Shown one piece after another: positions 48,651-57,446 of a DNA stretch of 64,000 bases. The DNA lies in NCBI GenBank assembly GCA_016212665.1, contig JACREZ010000009.1, positions 1 through 64,000 on the forward strand, in the 5' to 3' direction. The notes below the pieces were generated by a model. It saw only the letters and a program-made list of their open reading frames with translations. It was not told the origin of the DNA and searched no databases. The position numbers were made by a program, and so were the translations under genes. How positions within the stretch are numbered: the stretch's first letter is position 1; each line of letters begins with the position of its first letter. This stretch comes from Ignavibacteriota bacterium. Lineage in GTDB: Bacteria; Bacteroidota; Ignavibacteria; UBA10030; SZUA-254.

Positions 48651-51600
48651 ATGATTCGCCGCCTCATTCTCGTTCTTTGGGGGATTTTTACGCTTCTCTC
48701 CTCTCTCGTCAGTCAACCCGCCAAACCTGATTCGTCCAAAAAAGATGAGTCGAAAAAGGAAGAAAAGTGGGACATCGCGACGAAACACGGACCTACGACT
48801 GACATCGAATTCGATACAGACGAAGGAACCTGGATTTCCGTTGATGTTTCTCCAGACGGCAAACAAATCGTATTTGATTTGCTCGGTGATATTTACATCA
48901 TGTCGAGCATCGGAGGAAATGCAACGTTACTCGCTGGCGGTTCAGCGTATGAAGTTCAACCGCGCTTCAGTCCAGACGGGAAAAAGATTTCCTTCACAAG
49001 TGATAGAGACGGCTGTGACAATATTTGGATTATGGACACGGACGGGAAAAATCCGAAACAAATCACAAAGGAAAAAGAACGACAGACAAACAACGCTGTC
49101 TGGTCGCCGGACGGAATGAACATTATCGCACGAAAACATTATCGCAACACTCGCTCGCTCGGCGCAGGGGAAATGTGGATGTATCACATCGGCGGCGGCG
49201 ACGGATTGCAACTAACCAAGCGTCGCAACTGGGAACAAGATGCAGGTGAACCGTGCATTTCTCCCGACGGACGCTATCTCTATTACAGTGAAGATGTGAG
49301 CGGCGGCGGCGGCTTCCAGTACAACAAAGACCCATACGGAGTTATTTATGTTATCCAGCGGCTCGACATGGAAAAAGGTCGAACCGAAACATTTATCTCC
49401 GGCGCAGGTGGTTCATGCAGACCTCAGGTTTCTCCTGACGGAAAAACAATCGCATTCGTGCGTCGCGTTGGGTTGAAGTCTGTGTTGTATTTGTTCGATG
49501 TTGAATCGGGAAAAGAAACTCCCATCTACGATAATCTCAACCGTGACGCACAGGAGACTTGGGCAGTCTTTGGTGTACATCCCGGATTTGCGTGGATGCC
49601 TGACGGAAAAAATATTCTCATCTCCGCGAAGGGACATATATGGAACATCAATATCAAGAACAAAGACGCGACACAAATTCCTTTCAACGTTCATGTGAAG
49701 CAAACAATTACAAACGCTGTCCGATTTCCACAGGAAGTTTCTCCTGAAAAATTTGATGTGAGGATGCTTCGCTTTGCAACAGTTTCGCCTGATAAGAAAT
49801 CTGTTATCTACACCGCGCTCGGGAAATTATGGATACGCCCGTTGCCGGAAGGAACGCCAAAACGCTTGACGAACGATGAAACACGCTTCGAACTCTTCCC
49901 TGCATTTTCTCCCGACGGGAAATGGATTGCTTACACAACTTGGAACGACGAAGAACTTGGCACTGTTTGGAAAATCAAAACAGATGGAAAATCTCCTACT
50001 AAACTTACAACCGAAAAAGGACATTTTGTCGAGCCGTCATTTTCATTCGATGGGAAGAAAATCGTCTTTAGAAAAACCGGCGGTGATAACTTACGCGGCA
50101 GAACATATTCAAAAGAACAGGGAATCTATTGGATGTCCTCAGACGGCGGCAAGGCAACGCTTATTACAGAAGAAGGTTCCACGCCGATGTTCAACAAAAC
50201 CGGTGAGAGAATTTTCCTCAATTCAAATGAAGGAGACAAGAGCGCACTCGTCAGCGTTGGATTAAGTGGCGAACAGAGACGAGTTCATCTCACCTCCGAT
50301 AATGCAGACCAGATTGTTCAATCGCCCGATGAAAAATGGGTTGCGTTTACTGAACGGTTCAACGCATACATCGCCGTCTTTCCAAAAACTGGACAGGCAG
50401 TCAATATCGGTCCGAACACTTCGGATTATCCTGTAAGGAAAATCTCCCGAGATGCGGGAACATATCTGAACTGGTCATCTGACAGCAAAACAATTTATTG
50501 GACGCTCGGTCCCGAACTGTTCAGCAGAGATGTAACCAACACATTCAAGTTTGTAGAAGGAGCGAAAGACAGCGTTCAGGAAAAGCCGGACACTTCCGGC
50601 ATCAACATTAGTTTCTCTGCCCCCACAGATATTCCTTCCGGTTCGATCGCACTGACAGGTGCAACTGTCATCACCGCGAAAGGTGATGAAGTGATCTCGA
50701 ACGCGACAATTCTTGTCGAGCGAAATCGTATCAAAGCGATTGGCACTTCATCAAGTGTCACCATTCCTGCAAATGCAAAGAAGATTGATGTCTCTGGAAA
50801 ATATATCATGCCCGGAATGATAGATGTTCACGCACATATCGGAACGGGAAGCAGTGGTATTACGGCGCAATCACATTGGGCGTACTATACGAATCTCGCT
50901 TTCGGTGTCACAACCACTCATGACCCGTCAAACGGAACAGAGATGGTATTTACGAATTCTGAGTTGCAGAAAGCAGGCGCATTGGTCGGACCGCGTATTT
51001 ATTCCACCGGTTCGATTTTATATGGAGCCGAAGCGCCGTTCAAAGCGATTGTAAATAATCTTGAAGATGCGAAATCGCATTTACGAAGATTAAAAGCAGT
51101 CGGTGCGTTTTCGGTAAAGAGTTACAATCAACCGCGCCGAGATGCGAAACAACAAATCATCGAAGCGGCACGTGAGCTGAAAATGATGGTTGTTCCTGAA
51201 GGCGGCTCGACGTACTTCTGGAATATGAGCATGATTCTCGATGGGCACACCGGCATTGAACACTCGATTCCGGTTTCGCCCTTGTACAAAGATGCGACGA
51301 CTCTCCTTTCAAAAAGTGAAACGTACTATACGCCAACGCTCATTGTCAGTTATGGTGGATTGTGGGGAGAAAATTATTGGTACATGAAAACCAACGTGTG
51401 GGAAAACGAACGATTGCTGAGATTCACTCCGCGAGATGTGATTGAGCCGCGCTCCCGCCGCAGAATGATGGCGGCAGAAGATGATTGGAATTACATCGAG
51501 AATGCAAAAGCCGCAACCGTTGCCGCAAAAGCAGGAGCGAAAGTAACGCTCGGCGCTCATGGACAATTGCAAGGACTCGGCGCTCACTGGGAACTCTGGA

Positions 51601-51869
51601 TGTTCGTGCAAGGTGGAATGACCCCCCTTGAAGCAATACGATGCGCAACGATTAATGGCGCGGCATATCTCGGTCTTGATAACGACATCGGCTCGCTTGA
51701 AACCGGAAAACTTGCCGACCTGATTGTGCTTGATAAAAATCCATTACAGGAAATTCGTAACAGTGAGGCAATTCGGTATGTCATGCTTAACGGAAGATTG
51801 TACGATGGTGTAACGATGGATGAAGTTGGAAATCAATCAAAGAAGCGTGGGAAGTTTTGGTGGGAATAG
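48651..51869 (+). CDS. TolB-type beta-propeller fused to an amidohydrolase
   Basis: 1072 residues from the ATG at 48651, where the signal peptide (MIRRLILVLWGIFTLLSS) begins. Residues about 55-680 are WD40/TolB-like propeller repeats with FSPDGKKISF, VSPDGKQIVF and similar. From about 700 an amidohydrolase domain follows, with MPGMIDVHAHIG (metal-binding HxH), EGGSTYFW and the late GSLETGKLADLIVLDKNP of imidazolonepropionase-like enzymes. Secreted two-domain proteins of this kind are known in Bacteroidota; the hydrolysed substrate is unknown. The amidohydrolase is of full size. Confidence 0.9.
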   Translation: MIRRLILVLWGIFTLLSSLVSQPAKPDSSKKDESKKEEKWDIATKHGPTTDIEFDTDEGTWISVDVSPDGKQIVFDLLGDIYIMSSIGGNATLLAGGSAYEVQPRFSPDGKKISFTSDRDGCDNIWIMDTDGKNPKQITKEKERQTNNAVWSPDGMNIIARKHYRNTRSLGAGEMWMYHIGGGDGLQLTKRRNWEQDAGEPCISPDGRYLYYSEDVSGGGGFQYNKDPYGVIYVIQRLDMEKGRTETFISGAGGSCRPQVSPDGKTIAFVRRVGLKSVLYLFDVESGKETPIYDNLNRDAQETWAVFGVHPGFAWMPDGKNILISAKGHIWNINIKNKDATQIPFNVHVKQTITNAVRFPQEVSPEKFDVRMLRFATVSPDKKSVIYTALGKLWIRPLPEGTPKRLTNDETRFELFPAFSPDGKWIAYTTWNDEELGTVWKIKTDGKSPTKLTTEKGHFVEPSFSFDGKKIVFRKTGGDNLRGRTYSKEQGIYWMSSDGGKATLITEEGSTPMFNKTGERIFLNSNEGDKSALVSVGLSGEQRRVHLTSDNADQIVQSPDEKWVAFTERFNAYIAVFPKTGQAVNIGPNTSDYPVRKISRDAGTYLNWSSDSKTIYWTLGPELFSRDVTNTFKFVEGAKDSVQEKPDTSGINISFSAPTDIPSGSIALTGATVITAKGDEVISNATILVERNRIKAIGTSSSVTIPANAKKIDVSGKYIMPGMIDVHAHIGTGSSGITAQSHWAYYTNLAFGVTTTHDPSNGTEMVFTNSELQKAGALVGPRIYSTGSILYGAEAPFKAIVNNLEDAKSHLRRLKAVGAFSVKSYNQPRRDAKQQIIEAARELKMMVVPEGGSTYFWNMSMILDGHTGIEHSIPVSPLYKDATTLLSKSETYYTPTLIVSYGGLWGENYWYMKTNVWENERLLRFTPRDVIEPRSRRRMMAAEDDWNYIENAKAATVAAKAGAKVTLGAHGQLQGLGAHWELWMFVQGGMTPLEAIRCATINGAAYLGLDNDIGSLETGKLADLIVLDKNPLQEIRNSEAIRYVMLNGRLYDGVTMDEVGNQSKKRGKFWWE

Positions 51870-51924
51870 AAGTTGGTATTTTTGTTATTTAAGGAATTTC
51901 TCTACCTTGAAATGGAATTGACTT

Positions 51925-52164
51925 ATGAATTGGCGAGAACATATACATTCAGATAAATCGGTTTTACTTGGCAAACCAACAATTAAAGGGACACGATTAT
52001 CAGTCGAGTTTCTGCTTCAATTATTTGCGTCCGGTTGGACGGAACAACAAATTTTAGAGAACTATCCTCGACTGACAAAGGAAGATTTGCAAGCGCTTTT
52101 TGCATACTCTTATGAGTGCTTGCAAGATGGCCTAATGGTGGAATCACCGAGAAAAGCAGTATGA
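51925..52164 (+). CDS. DUF433 antitoxin-type protein
   Basis: 79 residues: DKSVLLGKPTIKGTRLSVEFLLQLFASGWTEQQILENYPRLTKEDLQALFAYS, the complete DUF433 winged-helix pattern. DUF433 genes typically precede DUF5615 PIN-like toxins. The stop overlaps the next ATG (ATGA), which fits. Confidence 0.93.
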   Translation: MNWREHIHSDKSVLLGKPTIKGTRLSVEFLLQLFASGWTEQQILENYPRLTKEDLQALFAYSYECLQDGLMVESPRKAV

Positions 52165-52517
52165 TGAAACTCCTTGCCAATGAAAATTTTCCGCTGGCAA
52201 GTGTACACATTCTTGAGCAGGCGGGGTACGACATAAAGTTTATCGGAATCGAATGTCCAAGCGTTACGGATGAAGAAGTATTGCAACTTGCAATTTCTGA
52301 AGAACGACTGGTGATTACATTTGACAGAGATTATGGCGAACTTGTTTTCCGACATGGATTCCGACCTAAAAGCGGCGTGGTGTATTTACGCTTTCAATTT
52401 TTCACACCTGAATTTCCCGGAAATTACCTGTTAGATTTGTTTCAACTGTCAAATTTGAAATTTGAAAACACCTTTACAGTCATTGATAGCAACAGTATTC
52501 GACAGAGAAAGTATTAG
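52161..52517 (+). CDS. DUF5615 PIN-like toxin-type protein
   Basis: 118 residues from the ATG at 52161. MKLLANENFPLASVHILEQAGYDI, then DEEVLQLAISEERLVITFDRDYGELVF and SGVVYLRF give the DUF5615 fold, a PIN-like nuclease family with acidic residues (Glu/Asn at the first strand, Asp in FDRD). With DUF433 it forms a predicted VapBC-like module. Confidence 0.92.
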   Translation: MMKLLANENFPLASVHILEQAGYDIKFIGIECPSVTDEEVLQLAISEERLVITFDRDYGELVFRHGFRPKSGVVYLRFQFFTPEFPGNYLLDLFQLSNLKFENTFTVIDSNSIRQRKY

Positions 52518-52564
52518 TACTCCCCTGTTGCATTTGAACATAAAAATAAATATGTTCTTGCATC

Positions 52565-53344
52565 ATGAATCAGGAAAAAAACTTACCATTAGCCGAATTT
52601 GAACAGTTTCTCGAAATTACCAAGCGTCTCCGGAAAGAATGTCCGTGGGATAAAGAACAGACACATGAATCTATCAAACATTACTTGATTGAGGAAGCGT
52701 ACGAAGTCGTTGAGTCAATTGATAATAAGAATTGGGAAGAACTGAAGAAAGAACTTGGGGATATTTTCCTCCATGTCCTTTTTCATGCAAATATTGCCGA
52801 AGAGAATAGCGAGTTCACTCTGAAAGAACTCATCCAAACCATCAGCGACAAACTTGTACGCAGACATCCGCATATCTATGGCGATGCAAAGGTTGATGGC
52901 GCTGACCATGTCAAACAGAATTGGGAGAAGTTGAAATTGCAAGAAGGACGTGAATCCATAATTGATGGTGTTCCAAAAGCATTGTCAGCGTTACTGCGTG
53001 CGTATCGGATACAAGATAAAGCATCGAAAGTCGGATTCGACTGGAAGAAAGCGGAAGACGCGTGGAAAAAAGTGGACGAGGAGACAGAAGAACTCCATTT
53101 TGCAATCACGGAAAATAATCCGGAAAAAATCGAATCGGAATTTGGAGATTTGCTCTTTGCTTTGGTAAATTACTCCCGCTTCATCGGCGTCAATCCCGAA
53201 AACGCACTCCGCTCAACGATAGAGAAGTTTATAACCCGTTTCCAATACATCGAAAAACGAATGAAAGAAATGAACAAGGACATTCACTCTTCAACACTTG
53301 AAGAGATGGATGCGCTTTGGGATGAAGCGAAAGTTAAAGTTTAA
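52565..53344 (+). CDS. mazG: Nucleoside triphosphate pyrophosphohydrolase MazG
   Basis: 259 residues with two MazG domains. CPWDKEQTHESIKHYLIEEAYEVVESI and ELKKELGDIFLHVLFHA mark the first; TEELHFAITENNPEKIESEFGDLLFALVN the second, both with the EExxE/ExxD metal-binding pattern. The enzyme hydrolyses non-canonical NTPs and in some species lowers (p)ppGpp. Standard length. Confidence 0.96.
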   Translation: MNQEKNLPLAEFEQFLEITKRLRKECPWDKEQTHESIKHYLIEEAYEVVESIDNKNWEELKKELGDIFLHVLFHANIAEENSEFTLKELIQTISDKLVRRHPHIYGDAKVDGADHVKQNWEKLKLQEGRESIIDGVPKALSALLRAYRIQDKASKVGFDWKKAEDAWKKVDEETEELHFAITENNPEKIESEFGDLLFALVNYSRFIGVNPENALRSTIEKFITRFQYIEKRMKEMNKDIHSSTLEEMDALWDEAKVKV

Positions 53345-53412
53345 CACACCCCTTAATCCCCTCTCAAGAGGGGACTTTCATTCCCCTCCTTGGAGGGGCT
53401 ATGGGTGGGTTT
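53345..53412. repeat. Inverted 7-bp repeat spacer (CCCCTCCTTGGAGGGG type)
   Basis: Steps ACACCCC, TTAATCC, CCTCTCA, AGAGGGG, then TTCCCCT, CCTTGGA, GGGGCTA, TGGGTGG. Two facing hairpins (CCCCTCTCAAGAGGGG and CCCCTCCTTGGAGGGG) may stop transcription after mazG. Confidence 0.8.
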
Positions 53413-53455
53413 TCTTTGAATTGTAACAAATGTTTTATCTGTCTAAAGGAAAAGA

Positions 53456-54175
53456 TTGAAAGAAGAATATAAAAAATGGCATACGCAGTGGCTTAGCCGC
53501 GAGTTTGAAATGATGGTGTTCGGTCATGCCGGATACCCTGTCATTTTATTCCCGACATCGAAGGCGCGCTACTACGAGAACAAAGATTTCAAACTGATTG
53601 ACTCTGCCGCGCATCTCATTGAATCTGGCAAGGTGAAAATTTATTGCCCTGACGGAATTGATTCGTTGAGTTGGTACAATTACGCGATTCATCCTGCCGA
53701 CAGAGTGAAAACACACCTCGCCTACGAGAATGTCCTTGTTAACGACATCATACCAATGGCGAAGAATGAAACAGGATGCAACAAAGTTGCAACAGCCGGT
53801 TGCAGTTTCGGCGGATACCATGCGGCAAATCTCGCATTCCGTCATCCTGAACTTGTTGGCTATTTGTTCAGTATGGGTGGCGCGTTCGATATCAAGCAAT
53901 TCATCATGGGATATTACGACGACAATTGTTACTTCAACAATCCGCCCGACTTCCTTCCGGGACTGAACGATGAATGGCAGTTATCTCAGTTACATCAAAT
54001 GGGAATTGTGCTTGGCACCGGAGAGTGGGATATGTGTTTGGACGAAAATCTCCGTCTCTCAAACATTCTCAACCAAAAAGGAATTCAACATTGGCTTGAT
54101 AACCGTTCCGGCACGGGGCACGATTGGCCCTGGTGGCGAGAAATGTTTCCTCAATATTTATCACAAATAAAATAA
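53456..54175 (+). CDS. Esterase-family alpha/beta hydrolase
   Basis: 239 residues, starting at a TTG at 53456 after an AAAGGAAAAGA ribosome-binding region; no closer ATG fits. FGHAGYPVILFPTSKARYYENKDF and the nucleophile elbow AGCSFGGYHAANLAFRHPEL identify a putative-esterase (Pfam Esterase) domain. The closing motif RSGTGHDWPWWREMFP holds the catalytic His. No signal peptide, so cytoplasmic. It opens a cluster with two ATP-grasp-like ligases, a GCS2 enzyme and an M29 peptidase. Confidence 0.9.
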   Translation: MKEEYKKWHTQWLSREFEMMVFGHAGYPVILFPTSKARYYENKDFKLIDSAAHLIESGKVKIYCPDGIDSLSWYNYAIHPADRVKTHLAYENVLVNDIIPMAKNETGCNKVATAGCSFGGYHAANLAFRHPELVGYLFSMGGAFDIKQFIMGYYDDNCYFNNPPDFLPGLNDEWQLSQLHQMGIVLGTGEWDMCLDENLRLSNILNQKGIQHWLDNRSGTGHDWPWWREMFPQYLSQIK

Positions 54176-54179
54176 CATT

Positions 54180-55127
54180 ATGAAAAAGATTGGAATCCTT
54201 CACGGCATGGAAGAAAGTTTTCCTGCCACACTTGTTGAGCGCATCAACTCGAAGAAAGAAAAAGATATTGTTGCTGAAGCAGTTCGAATTGACAAAGTAA
54301 TTCAAAACGTATCGCAGGGTTACGCGGTCATCATTGATAGAATTTCTCAGGACGTTCCCTTCTATCGTGCGATGCTGAAGAACGCGGCTATTACCGGAAC
54401 TGCGGTGATTAATAATCCGTTCTGGTGGACTGCTGACGATAAATTTTTTAACAATGCGCTCGCACTACAAGTCGGTGTCGCGGTTCCCAAAACTGTGATA
54501 CTTCCTTCGAAAAATCATCCGCCGGATACGACAGATAAATCATTTCGCAATCTTGCTTTCCCGCTCGATTGGGAAGGAATTTTCAACTACGTTGGGTTCC
54601 CTGCGTACTTCAAACCGTTTGCAGGTGGCGGTTGGAAACATGTGTACAAGTTGAACAATGCCGAAGAATTTTTCAAAGCATACGACGAAACGGACCAACT
54701 CGTGATGATGCTTCAGGAAGAAATTGTCTTCACTGAATATTTCCGTTGCTACTGCTTAGATAGAAAAGATGTTCACATCATGCAGTACGACCCACGGCAG
54801 CCGCACCATTTGCGTTACGTTCAAAACCCGAAACCCGTCGAAACAAAATTGTTCAAACTTCTTGGAGATTCGGTGCTGAAACTGAACAACGCGCTTGGGT
54901 ACGATTTTAACACGGTCGAACTTGCCGTACGTGATGGCATTCCCTATGCAATTGATTTTTGTAATCCAGCACCAGATGCGGAGTATCATTCCGTTGGCGC
55001 CGAGAACTTTGAGTGGGTTGTCGAACACGCGGCAGAGATGGCAATCAACAGAGCGAAAAAACATAAAGACGGAAAAATGAATCTCACGTGGGGAGATTTT
55101 GTAAAATCCGCGGCTTCAGCAAAATAG
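54180..55127 (+). CDS. ATP-grasp ligase-like protein
   Basis: 315 residues. An N-terminal Rossmann-like part (KKIGILHGMEESFPATL) is followed by an ATP-grasp arrangement: FPAYFKPFAGGGWKHVYKLNN (phosphate-binding loop and Lys), QEEIVFTEYFRCYCLDRKDV, and the metal-binding region NTVELAVRDGIPYAIDFCNPAPDAE. ATP-grasp enzymes join a carboxylate to an amine or thiol through an acyl phosphate. It is 4 nt after the esterase gene and 14 nt before the GCS2-like gene, so all belong to one operon. Confidence 0.85.
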   Translation: MKKIGILHGMEESFPATLVERINSKKEKDIVAEAVRIDKVIQNVSQGYAVIIDRISQDVPFYRAMLKNAAITGTAVINNPFWWTADDKFFNNALALQVGVAVPKTVILPSKNHPPDTTDKSFRNLAFPLDWEGIFNYVGFPAYFKPFAGGGWKHVYKLNNAEEFFKAYDETDQLVMMLQEEIVFTEYFRCYCLDRKDVHIMQYDPRQPHHLRYVQNPKPVETKLFKLLGDSVLKLNNALGYDFNTVELAVRDGIPYAIDFCNPAPDAEYHSVGAENFEWVVEHAAEMAINRAKKHKDGKMNLTWGDFVKSAASAK

Positions 55128-55141
55128 AGGAACAAGGGGTT

Positions 55142-56272
55142 ATGGGAAAGAATCACGTTTTTACCATCGGCATCGAAGAAGAATTTCAAATCGTTGACCC
55201 GAAAACACGGGAACTTCGCTCACACATCAATGAAATTCTCGAAGAAGGAAAAATCATCCTGCAGGAACAGGATATGCAGGACCAGTTAAAACCGGAAATG
55301 CATCAATCCATCATTGAAGTCGGAACAAATATATGTTACGACATCAAAGAAGCGCGGAAAGAAGTCGTTCGGCTTCGGAGTCTTGTTGCACAACTTGCGT
55401 CGAATAAAGGATTGTGTATCGCAGCATCCGGAACTCATCCGTTTTCGCATTGGAAAAATCAGAAAATCACCGAACATCCGCGCTACAAGATGATTCAGGA
55501 TGAGATGCAACAACTTGCATCGGAACTTCTCATCTTCGGTTTACATGTGCATGTCGGAATTCCTGACAAAGAAACCGGAATCCAAATCATGAATGCGGCG
55601 CGATATTTTCTTCCGCACATCTTCGCGCTTTCAACCAATTCTCCGTTCTGGCTCGGACGAAACACCGGATTCAAATCATATCGTATCAAAGTGTTTGAGC
55701 GATTTCCACGCACCGGCTTGCCGGATTATTTTAATAGTTACGGCGAATACGAAAACTACATAAACTTACTTGTCAAAACCGGTTGCATTGATAACCCAAA
55801 GAAAATCTGGTGGGACATTCGCCTCCACCCGGTGTTCAATACGTTGGAGTTCCGCGTCTGTGACTTACCCATGAGAGTAGATGAAACGATTGCTCTGGCG
55901 GCGCTTATTCAGGCAGTCGTTGTGAAGTTACATAAACTGCTCAAACAAAATATGGGCTTTCGACTTTACAGAAGAATTTTGATGAATGAAAACCGGTGGC
56001 GCGCTGCTCGCTATGGCATCAATGGGAAGATGATTGATTTCGGAAAACAGGAAGAAGTCGAAACAAAATCTCTCCTAGAAGAATTACTTATCTTTGTTGA
56101 TGATGTGGTGGACGAACTGAACAGCCGTGAAGAAGTTTCATCCATCAAAACCATTTGTGAGATGGGAACCGGTGCTGACAGACAACTCGATGTCTGGTAT
56201 AAAACAAATGATTTCAATAAAGTCGTTGATTACATTATCAGCGAAACATATCTCGGATTAGAATTGAATTAA
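55142..56272 (+). CDS. Carboxylate-amine ligase / glutamate-cysteine ligase type 2 (YbdK-like)
   Basis: 376 residues from the ATG at 55142. FTIGIEEEFQIVDPKTREL, the GCS2 signature with metal-binding Glu residues, followed by HQSIIEVGTNIC, ASGTHPFSHW, LLIFGLHVHVGIPD and WWDIRLHPVFNTLEFRVCDLPM. The YbdK family has weak gamma-glutamyl-cysteine ligase activity in vitro; true substrates are often other amines. In this operon it is the second predicted amide-forming enzyme. Confidence 0.95.
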   Translation: MGKNHVFTIGIEEEFQIVDPKTRELRSHINEILEEGKIILQEQDMQDQLKPEMHQSIIEVGTNICYDIKEARKEVVRLRSLVAQLASNKGLCIAASGTHPFSHWKNQKITEHPRYKMIQDEMQQLASELLIFGLHVHVGIPDKETGIQIMNAARYFLPHIFALSTNSPFWLGRNTGFKSYRIKVFERFPRTGLPDYFNSYGEYENYINLLVKTGCIDNPKKIWWDIRLHPVFNTLEFRVCDLPMRVDETIALAALIQAVVVKLHKLLKQNMGFRLYRRILMNENRWRAARYGINGKMIDFGKQEEVETKSLLEELLIFVDDVVDELNSREEVSSIKTICEMGTGADRQLDVWYKTNDFNKVVDYIISETYLGLELN

Positions 56273-56283
56273 AAAGGAAATTC

Positions 56284-57303
56284 ATGCATCATCTCCTTCA
56301 GGACATTCCAGTATTAGCTGAACTTTTACAGGGCGCGCAAAATGCCGTCAACGTCTGTTTGCGGATTCAACCGGAAGAACACACCGTTATCATCACAGAC
56401 GAAGAAACAATGGAAATCGCCGCGGCGCTTGCCCACGAAATTCATAGCATTGGTTCATCGCTCGACGTTTATACACTTGAAGATTTTTCAGAGCGACCGT
56501 TGCCCGGCATGCCTCAGCCAATCCTTGAAGATTTGGAACATGCGCAGGTAAGTATCTTCGCGGCACAAGCGCAGCGTGGCGAACTCGGTTCCAGAATTCA
56601 AATGACGGAAGTAATTAACCGAAAGAAAATCCGACACGCTCACATGGTGAACATCAACAAGCAGATCATGACCGAAGGAATGAGAGCCGATTTTCTTGCT
56701 GTGGATGATTTAAGCACACGGGTTGTCAACCGCGCACGGAAGGCAAAACATATTCGTGCAACGTCTCATGCAGGAACAGATATACGGGTAGAACTATCCG
56801 ACCAACTCCGTTGGGTGAAGACAAGCGGAATTATTTCCCGCGATAAATGGGGAAATCTCCCCGGCGGTGAAGTATTTACTGCTCCATATAACATCAACGG
56901 GCATTTCGTTGTTGACGGAGTCGTCGGCGATTATCTTTGCCAGAAGTACGGCGATTTGAAAAACAATCCGCTCAGCATTACCATCACTGATAACCGTATT
57001 AGCAACGTTGAATGTGCAAACGATGAACTACGCGGAGAATTTCTTTCTTACACTTCCACTGATGAGAATTCAAACCGTGCAGGTGAGTTTGCCATCGGAA
57101 CAAACATAGCACTCAAAGGAGTCATCGGGCATATTTTGCAGGATGAAAAACTTCCCGGCATCCACATAGCGTTTGGAAACCCGTACGGAGAACATACAGG
57201 TCAAACATGGAACTCGACTACGCATATTGATTGTGTCGGAAGAGATTTTGATATCTGGATGGATGAGGAGAAGATTATGAATAATGGAAGATTCCTCATC
57301 TGA
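56284..57303 (+). CDS. M29 family aminopeptidase-like protein
   Basis: 339 residues, slightly shorter than classical AmpS/AmpT (about 400). MHHLLQDIPVLAELLQGAQNAVNVCLRIQPEEHTVII is the family N-terminus, and SHAGTDIRVEL, GNLPGGEVFTAPYNINGHFVVDGVVGDY and GEFAIGTNIALKG hold the Glu/His metal ligands. The protein ends near NSTTHIDCVGRDFDIWMDEEKI, as in M29. Cytoplasmic. It probably trims or degrades the product of the adjoining ligases or supplies an amino acid. Confidence 0.9.
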   Translation: MHHLLQDIPVLAELLQGAQNAVNVCLRIQPEEHTVIITDEETMEIAAALAHEIHSIGSSLDVYTLEDFSERPLPGMPQPILEDLEHAQVSIFAAQAQRGELGSRIQMTEVINRKKIRHAHMVNINKQIMTEGMRADFLAVDDLSTRVVNRARKAKHIRATSHAGTDIRVELSDQLRWVKTSGIISRDKWGNLPGGEVFTAPYNINGHFVVDGVVGDYLCQKYGDLKNNPLSITITDNRISNVECANDELRGEFLSYTSTDENSNRAGEFAIGTNIALKGVIGHILQDEKLPGIHIAFGNPYGEHTGQTWNSTTHIDCVGRDFDIWMDEEKIMNNGRFLI

Positions 57304-57334
57304 TTTTGGAATACATGCCCGCCGACGGCGGGTG

Positions 57335-57395
57335 CGATTGGGGATTTCGGATTTATGATTGAAGATTTTTGATTTGAGATATGTGATATGCGTTT
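57335..57395. repeat. 7-bp repeat spacer
   Basis: GGGATTT, CGGATTT, ATGATTG, AAGATTT, TTGATTT, GAGATAT, GTGATAT steps lie before the last gene of the cluster. Confidence 0.75.
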
Positions 57396-57446
57396 TGAAA
57401 TTTCTCCCTTGCTCTCCACTCCCTTCTCCCATGCACAGCAAAAAGT

